Origin: Candidatus Saccharimonadota bacterium
Lineage (GTDB): Bacteria > Patescibacteriota > Saccharimonadia > Saccharimonadales > UBA4665
Direction of reading: 5' to 3'
NCBI GenBank assembly: GCA_014377525.1
Contig: JACMPL010000016.1
Span: 1-64,000 of the forward strand
DNA length: 64,000 nucleotides
Part shown: positions 24,618-34,365 of the stretch, piece by piece
Layout: every line of letters starts with the position of its first letter
How positions within the stretch are numbered: position 1 is the stretch's first letter
Program-made: the position numbers and the translations under genes
The notes under the pieces: generated by a model
Database searches by the model: none
Told to the model about the DNA's origin: nothing
Seen by the model: the letters and a program-made list of their open reading frames with translations, nothing else

Positions 24618-27167
24618 TCAGCTAAAGTATTTTTTGATGGCCGCGAGGTCGCGTTGCTTCCATGCTGCTTGCCACTCAATAGTCTCAATACCTTGTTTGA
24701 TCGGGCGTTCAAAAGCTGGTGACAAATTCTTCTCAAAGAATGCTGAGTAGGTTGGTAAGAACGCTATATCGCTGTAACAACGGGCGGCGTAATTTGGCAT
24801 CCGGAAGAAGCTGAGATCAGTGCCCATGTTATTCTCGAGCCAATCCCAGTTGGCTGTCATCCAATCCCAGGTTTTGTCGCGGGCGTAACGATTAGCAAAG
24901 CTGTACGCCACCCAATATGCGGCGTCTTGCAAACGGACGTTTTCCTGCTTGATCTGCGCTAAGGATTTTTCGATCAAATCGGGTTGTTCGAAGTTCGTCA
25001 ACGAAGCCGACAGGGTAACGCGCTCCTCGCTGTTGGTACTAGAATTATGCATTGCGAGCAATTTCTCAAACTCAGCTTCGCCGCCAAGGCGTGATACGGT
25101 GCCGTAGACGACCCCACGGATGTCTGGATGGACATCTTCGGGTAGTTTCATGGATGCAAATCGCTTCTTTGCTTCGGCTACCACTGACGGTTCTTCTCCG
25201 AACGAAGCGAGGCCTAGGATGACGGGTCGTAACAATAAATCAAAATGGGTATCGCTCGTTGATTCTTCCCAGCCGAGTCGAGCTAATTGTTTGCCAACTA
25301 GCGTACGAACAAATGGCTTCATTGCAGTGCGAAGATCTTCGTCGTCCATGACGCCGCGGATACTGCCAAGTCCGGCAGCCATTACGTCCCACACGACGGA
25401 GCTATCTTCGTTGCCGTACGCTTCTAGGAGCTTTAAGGCGTCAACGCTGCTACTGTAGCCAGCTTTAGCGGCTTCGAATGCATCGGCCAGTAGCCCGAGT
25501 CGGTCAAGCTCGCTTAATGCCCCACTCCGAACACTGGCAGCTAGCACTTCGACGTGCTCGGGGTTATAGGCCACCCGAAAAAATCCCATTCGGTCTTTAT
25601 TGAGCAGTATCGGTTGTTCGCCGCGTGTTATTGCGGCTACAGCTGATGATTTCTCCAAAATTTCTTCCGGTGCTAAAATATTCGCTAATAATGGCACGGG
25701 CCAGGTCTGTTGTTCTTTTTTAGCGGCTGGATTTAAGTAGAAACGTTCTTGAGCAGTAGTAAGCGTTTCGTCAGAAATATTCGCAGTTACGATCGGGTAG
25801 CCGGATTTGCCAATCCATTGGCCCATAAAGTCACCAACTGGCTTACCGGAAGCTTGTTCCCAAGCGGCCCAAAGATCGGTCGCCTTGGTGTTGCCATAGG
25901 CATGTTTTTTGAGGTAGAGTCGCAGCCCGTCGCGGAAATCATCCTTGCCAAGGTAATTGTGCAGCATATTTAAGACGCTAGCGCCCTTTTCGTAGCTGAT
26001 TGCGTCAAAAATAGTTCGAATTTCGTCAGGATGGTTAATCACGACTTGAATCGGATGAGTATTTTCTAGGGCGTCAAGTTTGAGTGCTAAGCTTTGTTCG
26101 TCAACGATGAACTGGGTCCAAACTTTCCAGTCCGGGAACAGTTCGTCGACTGCCAAGTAGCTCATCCAGCTGGCAAAACTTTCGTTAAGCCAGAGATCGG
26201 TCCACCATTGCATGGTGACCAGATTGCCAAACCATTGGTGCGTAAGCTCGTGGGCAACGACGTTAGCAACGTATTGTTTGAGACTGAGAGAAGTATTTTT
26301 TGGATCGACAATTAGGGCTTGCTCGCGGAACGTGATAAGTCCCCAATTTTCCATAGCGCCACTGGCGAAGTCCGGTAACGCGATGAAATCACATTTTTGC
26401 AGTGGGTATTGTATATCAAAGTATTCGTTATAAAACTCTAAGCATTTGACCGCCACGTCGAGGGCAAACTGCGTGTGTTTCGTGTTATCTGGCGTAGCGT
26501 ACGTTCTTACCACGACACCATGCTTTGTTGTCGCCTCCAAATGCGTGAACTCACCGCAAGCAAAAGCAAGTAGATAGGTGGACATTCGCGGTGTCGTCTC
26601 AAACGTTGTCACTTGCTTCCCATTTTGAGTAGTCTGCGCCATTATCGGCGTATTAGCTAACACGATTTGTTTGCCCTGTGTTATGAGTGTCAAATCGAAG
26701 CTAGCTTTAGCTTCCGGCTCGTCAATACAAGGAAACGCTTCGCGGGCGTGATGACTCTCGAATTGGGTTGCGATGAGCTGTTTTTGCTGGCCGTCATGCT
26801 CAAAGAAACAGGGGTAAATCCCATTCATTGGCCGAGTAATTTTACCGCCGAAAATAATATTTACCGAATATTCGCCCGGATAGAGCATTTCATCGGTATG
26901 CAAACGAACTTCATCGAAGCTCTTCTGCTTATTAATGCGGGTTACTTCAATGACTTTGTCGCCTTTTTTGTCATGCTTGATTATCGTCGCGGCGGTAATG
27001 TTCAAATCTTTTTGATGGAAAGTTAAACGCTGCGAAGGTCGGCCAGTTTTCTTGCCTTGAACCATGACAGTACCATTGAAGGTCATATCGTCCTGGTTAA
27101 GATCAAGTGCCAGGCCATAACGTGCAGGTTGGAATTGTTGAAATAAGCGAGTTACAGATTTAGTCAT
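24618..27167 (-). CDS. pepN: M1 family aminopeptidase
   Basis: Zinc aminopeptidase that removes N-terminal residues from peptides, useful for an organism dependent on scavenged peptides. The substrate motif GAMEN (residues 270-274), the zinc site HELTH (306-310) and the third ligand Glu329 in NESFASW are intact. An N-terminal beta domain and a C-terminal helical ERAP1-like domain (from about 520) complete the 849 aa. I choose ATG 27167 (MTKSVTRLF): the SD GGAGG lies 6 bases before it, and the longer frame's TTG start overlaps that SD. TACACT on the minus strand just upstream is a likely -10 box. No signal peptide, so cytoplasmic. Confidence 0.95.
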   Translation of the reverse strand: MTKSVTRLFQQFQPARYGLALDLNQDDMTFNGTVMVQGKKTGRPSQRLTFHQKDLNITAATIIKHDKKGDKVIEVTRINKQKSFDEVRLHTDEMLYPGEYSVNIIFGGKITRPMNGIYPCFFEHDGQQKQLIATQFESHHAREAFPCIDEPEAKASFDLTLITQGKQIVLANTPIMAQTTQNGKQVTTFETTPRMSTYLLAFACGEFTHLEATTKHGVVVRTYATPDNTKHTQFALDVAVKCLEFYNEYFDIQYPLQKCDFIALPDFASGAMENWGLITFREQALIVDPKNTSLSLKQYVANVVAHELTHQWFGNLVTMQWWTDLWLNESFASWMSYLAVDELFPDWKVWTQFIVDEQSLALKLDALENTHPIQVVINHPDEIRTIFDAISYEKGASVLNMLHNYLGKDDFRDGLRLYLKKHAYGNTKATDLWAAWEQASGKPVGDFMGQWIGKSGYPIVTANISDETLTTAQERFYLNPAAKKEQQTWPVPLLANILAPEEILEKSSAVAAITRGEQPILLNKDRMGFFRVAYNPEHVEVLAASVRSGALSELDRLGLLADAFEAAKAGYSSSVDALKLLEAYGNEDSSVVWDVMAAGLGSIRGVMDDEDLRTAMKPFVRTLVGKQLARLGWEESTSDTHFDLLLRPVILGLASFGEEPSVVAEAKKRFASMKLPEDVHPDIRGVVYGTVSRLGGEAEFEKLLAMHNSSTNSEERVTLSASLTNFEQPDLIEKSLAQIKQENVRLQDAAYWVAYSFANRYARDKTWDWMTANWDWLENNMGTDLSFFRMPNYAARCYSDIAFLPTYSAFFEKNLSPAFERPIKQGIETIEWQAAWKQRDLAAIKKYFS

Positions 27168-27427
27168 TAAAGCCTCCAATTCAATGTAACTAGTGTAGCA
27201 GGCTACGAATTTGAAGACGACCCCAATTTGTCCTTAATCAGCAATGTGTAGGACATTGTATTTGACGTAGTACATTATTACTAAGTCTCTTGTTTAATTA
27301 CATTGGGCACTGTTAAGTGCACTAACGTAAATATCAAGCCAACAAAGGACCTTCGCGGTCTGAAGTAGAAAGTACAATTCATAATTCCCTTTATAGCCCC
27401 TGGCGTCTTAGTCTTGCTGTTGCCGCT

Positions 27428-27985
27428 TTGGCGATTAGTGCTGGTGCTGTAACTGGTGTTACAAACAGTTCGGAATTTTCAAATGTCAGTAACATCACAG
27501 CAAGCAGTATTGCCGCAATTGGCAGCGCACTTGTAAATAGTTCGTCGAAAAAAGCGCACGAAAGTGCTAGATATGAAATATCGGTGTACGCCAAGAAACA
27601 TAACACGCTCATTTTGCCAAGCAGGCGGACTCAACTATTAATAGTAGATGGTGATTTAACGGAAGAACAAATAGCCGATGAAACTGCTGTGGTGCAGCCA
27701 AAGATTAATAGTCTCAAATTTAGTCTTCCTCTGACAGTAAGTGGATTTTATGGCTCAAGTGCGTATTTGGAGAGTCAGACGTTAAATGGAACTGAATCGA
27801 CCATCATGATTGGTGTAACGTTACCAGCCATTGGAGGTGCCGCCCTATTTTCAAATAAGAACAAATTATATGTTGCTGGTATGGCTTATGAAATCAAATG
27901 TATAATATCAAAAACCGGTTGCCAGCAATCACCATTTTACTGCAGGAGAACAATTCAAATTGACTTTTTGACGTTAAGAAAGTAA
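27428..27985 (+). CDS. Hypothetical protein with unclear start, possible signal peptide
   Basis: I do not recognise this gene. From TTG 27428 it encodes 185 aa, but the same frame is open back to 27326 without any ATG, GTG or TTG. The upstream codons continue a hydrophobic stretch (WRLSLAVAALAISAGAVTG) that, with a basic residue in front, looks like a signal peptide or membrane anchor. If the gene really starts at ATT 27377 (MHNSLYSPWR) the product is a 202-aa exported protein. The rest is Ser/Thr-rich and has two beta-rich parts; the C-terminus has three Cys. It is AT-rich. A good terminator follows at 28000-28025. Confidence 0.5.
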   Translation: MAISAGAVTGVTNSSEFSNVSNITASSIAAIGSALVNSSSKKAHESARYEISVYAKKHNTLILPSRRTQLLIVDGDLTEEQIADETAVVQPKINSLKFSLPLTVSGFYGSSAYLESQTLNGTESTIMIGVTLPAIGGAALFSNKNKLYVAGMAYEIKCIISKTGCQQSPFYCRRTIQIDFLTLRK

Positions 27986-27999
27986 TATTGGAATGATCG

Positions 28000-28025
28000 T
28001 CCGGCCCAAATTGGTCGGATTTTTT
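28000..28025 (+). terminator. Rho-independent terminator upstream of nusA
   Basis: TCCGGCC (28000-28006) pairs with GGTCGGA (28013-28019), 7 bp with one G-T pair, loop CAAATT, followed by six T. It ends the transcript of the preceding hypothetical gene. Confidence 0.82.
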
Positions 28026-28073
28026 CATAAAAACCCACCAAAACTTTCAGGTTATCAGATAAAGGAGATAAAA

Positions 28074-29237
28074 ATGGATATGGATTTTAAACAACTAGGT
28101 GTTGCTATTAAAGCAATAGCCGAAGAGAAGAACTTGCCCGAAGAAACAGTGCAAGAAGTTGTCGAGCAGGCATTGGCAGCCGCTTACCGCCGCGACTACG
28201 GCGACCGCGAACAAGAAATTCGCGTTACGATGAACTTAAATACTGGTGAAGTCGATGCCTACGTCACCAAAGAAGTCGTCGAGCGAATCGGCGATGAAGC
28301 TTACGAGATATCGTTGGTTGAGGCTGGCGTTATGAAAAAGAACGCAGCTATCGGTGATATGATCGAAATTCACGAGCAGGTTCAGACCTTTGGCCGGGTC
28401 GCGGCCCAGACTGCCAAGCAAGTTATTTTGCAGCGTCTCCGCGAAGCAGAGCGCGAAATCGTGATGAATGAGTACGAAGATAAAATCGGTACGGTAATCA
28501 ATGCGACTGTGGCTCGTGTCGAAGGTAACATAACCCGCATTGACCTCGGTAAAGCACAGGGAATTATGCCCCGCAGCGAACAAATCCAGGGCGAACGTTA
28601 CTACCCGGGCCAACGCCTGAAAGTGTATCTAAAAGATGTTGAACGCGGTTTCAGAGGCCCACAACTGGTTGTCTCCCGTGGTAATAAAGAATTTATCGAA
28701 TGGTTATTCCGTGGCGAAGTCCCCGAAATGGAGAGCGGCTCCGTAGAAATCAAGGGCATAGCCCGCGAAGCTGGTGTTCGTAGTAAAATTGCAGTCGCTA
28801 GTAATGTTCCTGGTGTCGATCCCGTCGGTACGTTTGTCGGTGGCCACGGCACCCGCGTCAACGCCGTTGTCAGCGAAGTTGGCGAACAGGAGAAAATTGA
28901 CATTATCGTGTGGGCTGAAACTCCCGTCGAGTATATTACTCAGGCGCTCAGCCCTACCAAAGTCACGCGCGTCATATTAGACGAAGCTAATAAAAAAGCT
29001 CGTGTCATTGTACCGGAAGATCAGCTCAGTATTGCCATCGGAAAAAGTGGCCAGAATGTGCGATTAGCTAGTAAGCTGACTGGCTACGAGCTCGATATAG
29101 AGGCAGAACGTCCCGATGTCGCTGGCAGCAGTAACGGCGAAATTGAAATCTCTGAGCTTCCGAAGCAACCGAAGCTCAAGAAAAAGAGTGATCTCGAGAA
29201 CAGCCTGCTCGACGCCATCGAAGAACTTGGCGAATAG
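28074..29237 (+). CDS. nusA: Transcription termination/antitermination factor NusA
   Basis: RNA polymerase-binding factor that controls pausing, termination and antitermination. The domains are an N-terminal RNAP-binding domain (1-130), S1 (GTVINATVARVEGNITRIDL), KH1 (IAREAGVRSKIAVASN...VGTFVGGHGTRV) and KH2 (VPEDQLSIAIGKSGQNVRLASKLTG). The protein ends soon after KH2 and lacks the acidic C-terminal repeats of E. coli NusA, as in many bacteria. ATG 28074 is chosen because AAAGGAG (28061-28067) precedes it. An in-frame ATG 81 bases earlier lies in the terminator and is rejected. The usual partners rimP and infB are not adjacent. Confidence 0.96.
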   Translation: MDMDFKQLGVAIKAIAEEKNLPEETVQEVVEQALAAAYRRDYGDREQEIRVTMNLNTGEVDAYVTKEVVERIGDEAYEISLVEAGVMKKNAAIGDMIEIHEQVQTFGRVAAQTAKQVILQRLREAEREIVMNEYEDKIGTVINATVARVEGNITRIDLGKAQGIMPRSEQIQGERYYPGQRLKVYLKDVERGFRGPQLVVSRGNKEFIEWLFRGEVPEMESGSVEIKGIAREAGVRSKIAVASNVPGVDPVGTFVGGHGTRVNAVVSEVGEQEKIDIIVWAETPVEYITQALSPTKVTRVILDEANKKARVIVPEDQLSIAIGKSGQNVRLASKLTGYELDIEAERPDVAGSSNGEIEISELPKQPKLKKKSDLENSLLDAIEELGE

Positions 29238-29310
29238 TAACGGTAATAATCATCGTAGATAGTGGCTGTAGTGAATTAGTCACCACAAATTCTAATGTGA
29301 TATAAATAAC

Positions 29311-29341
29311 AATTGGCACTCTTGACGTGAGAGTGCCAATT
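29311..29341 (+). promoter_or_regulatory. CIRCE-like operator of clpC
   Basis: Perfect 11-bp inverted repeat AATTGGCACTC / GAGTGCCAATT with a 9-bp spacer. The core TTGGCACTC-N9-GAGTGCCAA differs from the HrcA-binding CIRCE consensus TTAGCACTC-N9-GAGTGCTAA by one symmetric base per arm. It contains the -35 box in its spacer, so a bound repressor would block RNA polymerase. The same site lies before clpP. Confidence 0.85.
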
Positions 29342-29350
29342 TACTATGAT
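29322..29350 (+). promoter_or_regulatory. clpC promoter
   Basis: TTGACG (29322-29327), 17-bp spacer, TATGAT (29345-29350). The -35 box lies in the operator spacer and the right operator arm fills most of the promoter spacer. The leader to the clpC ATG is about 80 bases. Confidence 0.78.
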
Positions 29351-29436
29351 GTATATATCAGCCGAATCCATACTTCCGCGGTTATAAAAAGAGAAAAACT
29401 CACAGCTAGCACTTAGCGAAAGGTGGTATAAATTTT

Positions 29437-31911
29437 ATGATGCCAAATTCACCAGATTTCCAAGAATTCCTCAATCATTTGACGAATAATGCGCTGCAAA
29501 GCCTTAAGCACGCCGATGCGATTGCCCGCAGCTTCGGTAGTGCCTATGTCGGTACCGAACATTTACTTCTGGGAGTACTTGCCCAAGACGGCAGCATGGG
29601 TAACAAAATGCTGGAAGGCGCTGGCGTAACGCTTGATCGCGCTCGATTAGCGCTTAACATGACGCCCAAGACGCTCGTGATCAACATGGGGGCTAAAGGT
29701 CTCAGTGAAACTGCTAAACTCACACTCAAGATGGCATATGACGTTGCCCAAGATTATAGCCAAGAATTTTGTGGTACCGAGCACATCCTGTTTAGCATTC
29801 TTAGTCAAAAGAATGCTCGGGCTACTATACTACTCCGCGATATGAATATTGATCTCGACAACTTAATGAATGAACTCGAGCAGTTCTTAAACCGCCAGCA
29901 GTATGACGATGACAGTGTCACCGGCACATCGCGCCGCGGTAAGAAGACCAAGAAGACAGCGCTTGATCATTACGGTACCGACCTCACGCTGCAAGCGCAG
30001 CAAAATAAGCTTGACCCCGTTGTTGGCCGCGATAACCAGATTCGTCGGCTAATTACTATTCTTAATCGTCGCACTAAAAATAACCCGGTGTTAATTGGTG
30101 AGCCAGGTGTTGGTAAAACGGCTATTGTCGAAGGTTTGGCCCAGCGCATTATTAGCGAAGACGTACCGGATAGCTTGATCGATAAGAAAATTGTCATGCT
30201 TGATCTCGCGGGAATGATTGCCGGCACAAAATACCGCGGCGAGTTTGAAGAGCGGCTCAAGAAAGTGATGAATGAACTAGAAAAAGATACCAAGACGATC
30301 GTATTTATCGACGAACTGCATCTAATTGTAGGAGCCGGTGCTGCCGAAGGTGCAATGGACGCCGGCAATATTCTCAAGCCGGCCCTTGCCCGTGGCAAAA
30401 TTCAAGTGATCGGCGCAACTACAACTGCCGAATATTCCAAGCACATCGAAAAAGATGCTGCTCTGGAACGACGTTTCCAACCGATCCAGGTTCCCGAAAC
30501 TACTCCGGCCGAAACGCTGGCCATCCTAAAAGGGCTTCGTAAGCACTACGAAGCCTTCCACGGTGTAAAAATTAGCGACGAGGTGTTAGAAGACGCAGTT
30601 TTGTTAGCTAAACGCTACGTGAATGATCGGTTTATGCCGGATAAAGCTATTGACCTGATCGATGAATCGGCCGCTCATTTGCGGGTTGATAAAGGCAAGA
30701 CAAGTCCTGAACTACGACGTTTACAAAAAGAGGCGAAGTTGCTTAAGAACCGTACCGAAGAAGCGGTTGATAGCGAAGATTACAAACTAGCTGCTCAATA
30801 TAAAACGCGGGCCAGTCAAATATCTGAGGAAATTGCTAAACTCACTAAATCAAGCAAGGCCGACAAACGTTTGGTACTTACTAGCGAAGATTTAGCCGAT
30901 GTTGTGTCGCGGATGACCGGCGTACCGGTTAAAAAAGTTATACGTTCTGAAGCTAAGTTCTTATTGTCGCTCGAAAAAAATCTTGGCAAGCATGTAATTG
31001 GTCAACACGAAGCTGTCGAAGCGGTATCTAAGGCTGTTCGCCGAAACCGCAGTGGTATCGGCAGTGAGAAACGGCCGATTGGTTCGTTTATATTCCTCGG
31101 TCCTACCGGAGTTGGTAAAACCGAATTAGCTCGAGTCCTAGCTCGTGAGTTCTTCGGTGATGAAAACAATCTCATTAAAATTGATATGAGTGAATTCGGC
31201 GAACATCATAACGTCTCACGTTTAGTCGGAGCGCCAGCTGGCTACGTAGGTTACGACGAAGGAGGTCAATTAACTGACAAAATCCGCCGCCAGCCGTACA
31301 GCCTGGTTCTTTTTGATGAGATCGAAAAGGCTCATCCAGACGTCTTTAACATGATGTTACAGATATTTGAAGATGGCTATTTGACCGATGCCAAAGGTCG
31401 CAAAATTGACTTTACTAATACTATTGTCATCATGACCAGTAACATCGGTGCCGATAAACTACAGAAAGAAGCTAACTTTGGATTCCGGGCAGTCAACAGC
31501 GGTGATATGAAGGATCTCGATGCATTGCATGAGGCTAATCGTGGGCAGGTGCTTAATGAACTCAAGAAGTTAATGCGCCCCGAACTATTAAATCGAATCG
31601 ATAAAACCATAGTTTTCCGAGCGTTAACGCAGAAGGATATCTTTAAGATAATTGATCTACAGATCGAGGAATTAAAGGCGCGTTTGCAGCGAAAAGGCCT
31701 GAGCGTTCAGCTGACAACGGCGGCTAAGCAGTATCTATTAGATAATGGTTACGATGCTAAGAACGGGGTCAGACCATTACGCCGACTCATACAAGATACT
31801 ATCGAGGATCAAATGGCGCTTAATGTGCTTGACGACAAGTATAGTAAGGGTGATATTATTCAGGTAGCAGCTAAAAACAGCCAGCTTACTTATGCAACAA
31901 CAAACGAATAA
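29437..31911 (+). CDS. clpC: ATP-dependent Clp protease ATP-binding subunit ClpC
   Basis: Hexameric Hsp100 unfoldase that feeds proteins to ClpP. The N-domain has two Clp repeats (about 5-145, [16 protein letters not shown] and [13 protein letters not shown]), D1 has Walker A GEPGVGKT and Walker B VFIDELH, the middle domain lies near 410-470 (coiled coil, short as in ClpC) and D2 has Walker A GPTGVGKT and Walker [12 protein letters not shown]. 824 aa is normal for ClpC. SD AAAGGTGG (29419-29426) precedes ATG 29437. Control is likely through the CIRCE-like site shared with clpP. Its 3' end overlaps the next gene by 20 bases. Confidence 0.97.
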   Translation: MMPNSPDFQEFLNHLTNNALQSLKHADAIARSFGSAYVGTEHLLLGVLAQDGSMGNKMLEGAGVTLDRARLALNMTPKTLVINMGAKGLSETAKLTLKMAYDVAQDYSQEFCGTEHILFSILSQKNARATILLRDMNIDLDNLMNELEQFLNRQQYDDDSVTGTSRRGKKTKKTALDHYGTDLTLQAQQNKLDPVVGRDNQIRRLITILNRRTKNNPVLIGEPGVGKTAIVEGLAQRIISEDVPDSLIDKKIVMLDLAGMIAGTKYRGEFEERLKKVMNELEKDTKTIVFIDELHLIVGAGAAEGAMDAGNILKPALARGKIQVIGATTTAEYSKHIEKDAALERRFQPIQVPETTPAETLAILKGLRKHYEAFHGVKISDEVLEDAVLLAKRYVNDRFMPDKAIDLIDESAAHLRVDKGKTSPELRRLQKEAKLLKNRTEEAVDSEDYKLAAQYKTRASQISEEIAKLTKSSKADKRLVLTSEDLADVVSRMTGVPVKKVIRSEAKFLLSLEKNLGKHVIGQHEAVEAVSKAVRRNRSGIGSEKRPIGSFIFLGPTGVGKTELARVLAREFFGDENNLIKIDMSEFGEHHNVSRLVGAPAGYVGYDEGGQLTDKIRRQPYSLVLFDEIEKAHPDVFNMMLQIFEDGYLTDAKGRKIDFTNTIVIMTSNIGADKLQKEANFGFRAVNSGDMKDLDALHEANRGQVLNELKKLMRPELLNRIDKTIVFRALTQKDIFKIIDLQIEELKARLQRKGLSVQLTTAAKQYLLDNGYDAKNGVRPLRRLIQDTIEDQMALNVLDDKYSKGDIIQVAAKNSQLTYATTNE

Positions 31912-32947
31912 AACTTCTCGAACTATAGAAATAACAACGAGCTTAAACGGCCGGTTTAGACTGCTCGACCAACGCGGCGCTAGCATGCTTGCGACGTTGA
32001 TTACCTTGAGCGTACTACTCGTTATTGTTGGATTTGGAGCAGTTAATCGACAGGATATTTTTGACTACATCAAGCTGCGCGGCTATACACCGCCAGCAGA
32101 AGTCTCGGCGCTAGCTTCCGAAACGACGATGAACAGTTATGGTCGTAAGATTTTTTATGTCAACGCTCCGGCTATCGATAGTAAATCAATCTTCAAAACA
32201 AGTTGTCCAAATAACGGTGGTGAGCAAAGTATCGTACTTGGCTGTTACCACGGCAACCAAAGCGGTATATTCTTATTGAACGTGACCGATCCGCGGCTCG
32301 GCGGGGTAGCAGAGGTTACTGCAGCTCATGAGATGCTTCACGGTGCCTATGACCGGCTAAGTTCTTCCGAAAAAACAACAATCAACGCGATGGTGCAGTC
32401 ATATTACGACACCGGCCTCAAAGATAAGCGTATCAAAGATACTGTCGATGGTTATCGCAAAAGTGAGCCGAAAGATGTCGTAAATGAAATGCACTCGATT
32501 TTCGGCACTGAGGTGAGCGATCTGCCAGCACCGTTGGAGGCGTACTACACACGCTACTTTACGAACCGTAAAGCGGTCGTTGCCTTTGCCGATAAATATC
32601 AGTCAGAATTCAGTACTAGGCAATCGGCTGTCGAGAAATACGACGCCCAATTAGCCACCTTAAAAACCAGTATTTCCGCGCAGGAAGCGACACTTCAGTC
32701 TCGCCAAGCAGCGATCGGCCAAAGTCAGTCAGGCCTCCAGGAGATGCGCTCGGCTGGACAGGTTGAGGCTTATAACGCTGGAGTAGCCGGTTTTAATGCT
32801 CAAGTTGCTCAATACAATGGAGACGTTGCTACGCTCAAGTCTACGATTACAAAATACAATACTATTGTTTCAGCTCGTAACGCCGTTGCTGTCGAAGAAT
32901 CTGAGCTAGCAAGTGCCCTTAATACGAATGTTGAGACAATTAAGTAA
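31892..32947 (+). CDS. Membrane-anchored HExxH metallopeptidase-like protein
   Basis: A 351-aa protein with a short basic cytoplasmic start, one membrane helix (residues 30-50, preceded by the prepilin-like DQRGASML) and an extracellular part. It carries TAAHEMLHGAYDRL with HEMLH at 146-150, the zinc-peptidase HExxH signature, and a candidate third ligand in VNEMHSIFGTE (Glu199 or Glu207). Residues 240-350 form a long coiled coil rich in Ala, Gln and Ser. I cannot assign it to a known peptidase family. The gene starts 20 bases before the clpC stop, so it is translated with clpC and probably under the same stress control. Confidence 0.75.
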   Translation: MQQQTNKTSRTIEITTSLNGRFRLLDQRGASMLATLITLSVLLVIVGFGAVNRQDIFDYIKLRGYTPPAEVSALASETTMNSYGRKIFYVNAPAIDSKSIFKTSCPNNGGEQSIVLGCYHGNQSGIFLLNVTDPRLGGVAEVTAAHEMLHGAYDRLSSSEKTTINAMVQSYYDTGLKDKRIKDTVDGYRKSEPKDVVNEMHSIFGTEVSDLPAPLEAYYTRYFTNRKAVVAFADKYQSEFSTRQSAVEKYDAQLATLKTSISAQEATLQSRQAAIGQSQSGLQEMRSAGQVEAYNAGVAGFNAQVAQYNGDVATLKSTITKYNTIVSARNAVAVEESELASALNTNVETIK

Positions 32948-33010
32948 TATTTGAGACCATTCAAGGCTTAGTTAATAACCGGATGGTACACTAGAGAAAA
33001 GGGAGTACGC

Positions 33011-34360
33011 GTGGCCAAAAAACCAGCAAGTCGATTTGTGTGTAGTAATTGTGGAGCAATGAGCTCTAGCTGGAGCGGACGCTGCTCACAGTGCGGCGAA
33101 TGGAACACTCTGCAAGAGCAATTGACGCAGAGCGCCATGACTACCGCAGTTAGTGGTGGAACTATTTTACAGCCGCAATCGGTAACAGACTCGGTTTCGG
33201 CTGATCGGCCACGGCTGATGACCGGTATCTTGGACGTCGATAACGTGTTAGGCGGCGGCATCGTAAGCGGTAGTGTCAACCTGATAGCCGGGCAACCGGG
33301 GATTGGCAAGAGTACACTTTTACTGCAACTGGCGTACGCCGTAGCGGCTAATGTACCAGTATTATATGTCAGCGGAGAAGAGTCAGCCTATCAGATTGGA
33401 CTGCGAGCTGAACGGCTTGGTACGATGCGTCCGGAATTACAGCTGGCAACTAGTAGCTCGGCCGACGATATCGCCGCAACAATCGCCAGCGGCATCTATA
33501 AATTAGTGATCGTTGATTCTATTCAGACAATCAGCGCTAATGCTATTGCGTCGGCTGCTGGAACCGTTTCTCAGATTACTAACAGTACGCAGCTAATTAC
33601 ACTAGCCGCTAAACAAACTGACACGGCTGTGATCCTGGTCGGCCATGTTACCAAGGAGGGTGCTATAGCCGGGCCAAAAGTTCTGGAGCATGTCGTTGAC
33701 GTCGTATTGCAGCTCGAGGGTGACCGTTACGGTGGCTTTAAGATTCTGCGGGCTATCAAAAACCGATTCGGCTCGACCAACGAAGCTGGTATTTTTGAAA
33801 TGGTGGAGCTCGGACTGCAACCAGTCAAAAATCCCTCGGCTGCCCTATTAGCTGAGCGGCAGGTCAGTGACGGATCCGTCGTGCTAGCGACTCTCGAAGG
33901 TACTCGCCCGTTACTAGTAGAAGTCCAAGCGCTAGTTAATAAAACGAGTTACGGTTACCCAAAGCGAGCAGCCAGTGGCTACGATTTAAACCGGCTCAAT
34001 CTATTAATCGCGATGCTTGAGCGACGAACAAAGTTGAATTTAGCCGAGCAGGATATTTACATAAATATTGTAGGCGGTATGCAGATTCGTGAGCCGGCAG
34101 CGGATCTAGCAATTTGTCTAGCAATTGGTTCGGCGGCAAAAGGCCTACAACTCAAACAGAATGCGGTCGTTTTTGGTGAAGTCGGCCTGTCCGGAGAGGT
34201 TCGCCACGTACCATATACTGACAAAAGATTATCAGAGGCTAAGAAACTTGGCTTTGACGGAGCAATCGGTCCAGTTCAGAAGTCTGGCAAGGCGCCAGCG
34301 GACTTGTACGGCGTCAAAGATGTTCGGACAGCGCTCAATCAATTCTTAGAAAAAGATTAA
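33011..34360 (+). CDS. radA: DNA repair protein RadA
   Basis: RecA-like ATPase that helps process recombination intermediates. An N-terminal zinc finger with four Cys (VCSNCG...GRCSQCG) is intact, followed by Walker A GQPGIGKST (about residue 96), Walker B KLVIVDSIQT, the RadA-specific KNRFG motif and a Lon-protease-like C-terminal domain (about 290-445, YINIVGGMQIREPAADLA, VFGEVGLSGEVR). 449 aa is normal. GTG start at 33011 with SD AAAGGGAG ending 5 bases before; TACACT (32987-32992) is a probable -10 box. Confidence 0.97.
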   Translation: MAKKPASRFVCSNCGAMSSSWSGRCSQCGEWNTLQEQLTQSAMTTAVSGGTILQPQSVTDSVSADRPRLMTGILDVDNVLGGGIVSGSVNLIAGQPGIGKSTLLLQLAYAVAANVPVLYVSGEESAYQIGLRAERLGTMRPELQLATSSSADDIAATIASGIYKLVIVDSIQTISANAIASAAGTVSQITNSTQLITLAAKQTDTAVILVGHVTKEGAIAGPKVLEHVVDVVLQLEGDRYGGFKILRAIKNRFGSTNEAGIFEMVELGLQPVKNPSAALLAERQVSDGSVVLATLEGTRPLLVEVQALVNKTSYGYPKRAASGYDLNRLNLLIAMLERRTKLNLAEQDIYINIVGGMQIREPAADLAICLAIGSAAKGLQLKQNAVVFGEVGLSGEVRHVPYTDKRLSEAKKLGFDGAIGPVQKSGKAPADLYGVKDVRTALNQFLEKD

Positions 34361-34365
34361 AGGCG

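Noticed and set aside
27993-28073. Upstream in-frame ATG for nusA
   Set aside because: It would start within the intrinsic terminator and lacks an SD; ATG 28074 has AAAGGAG.
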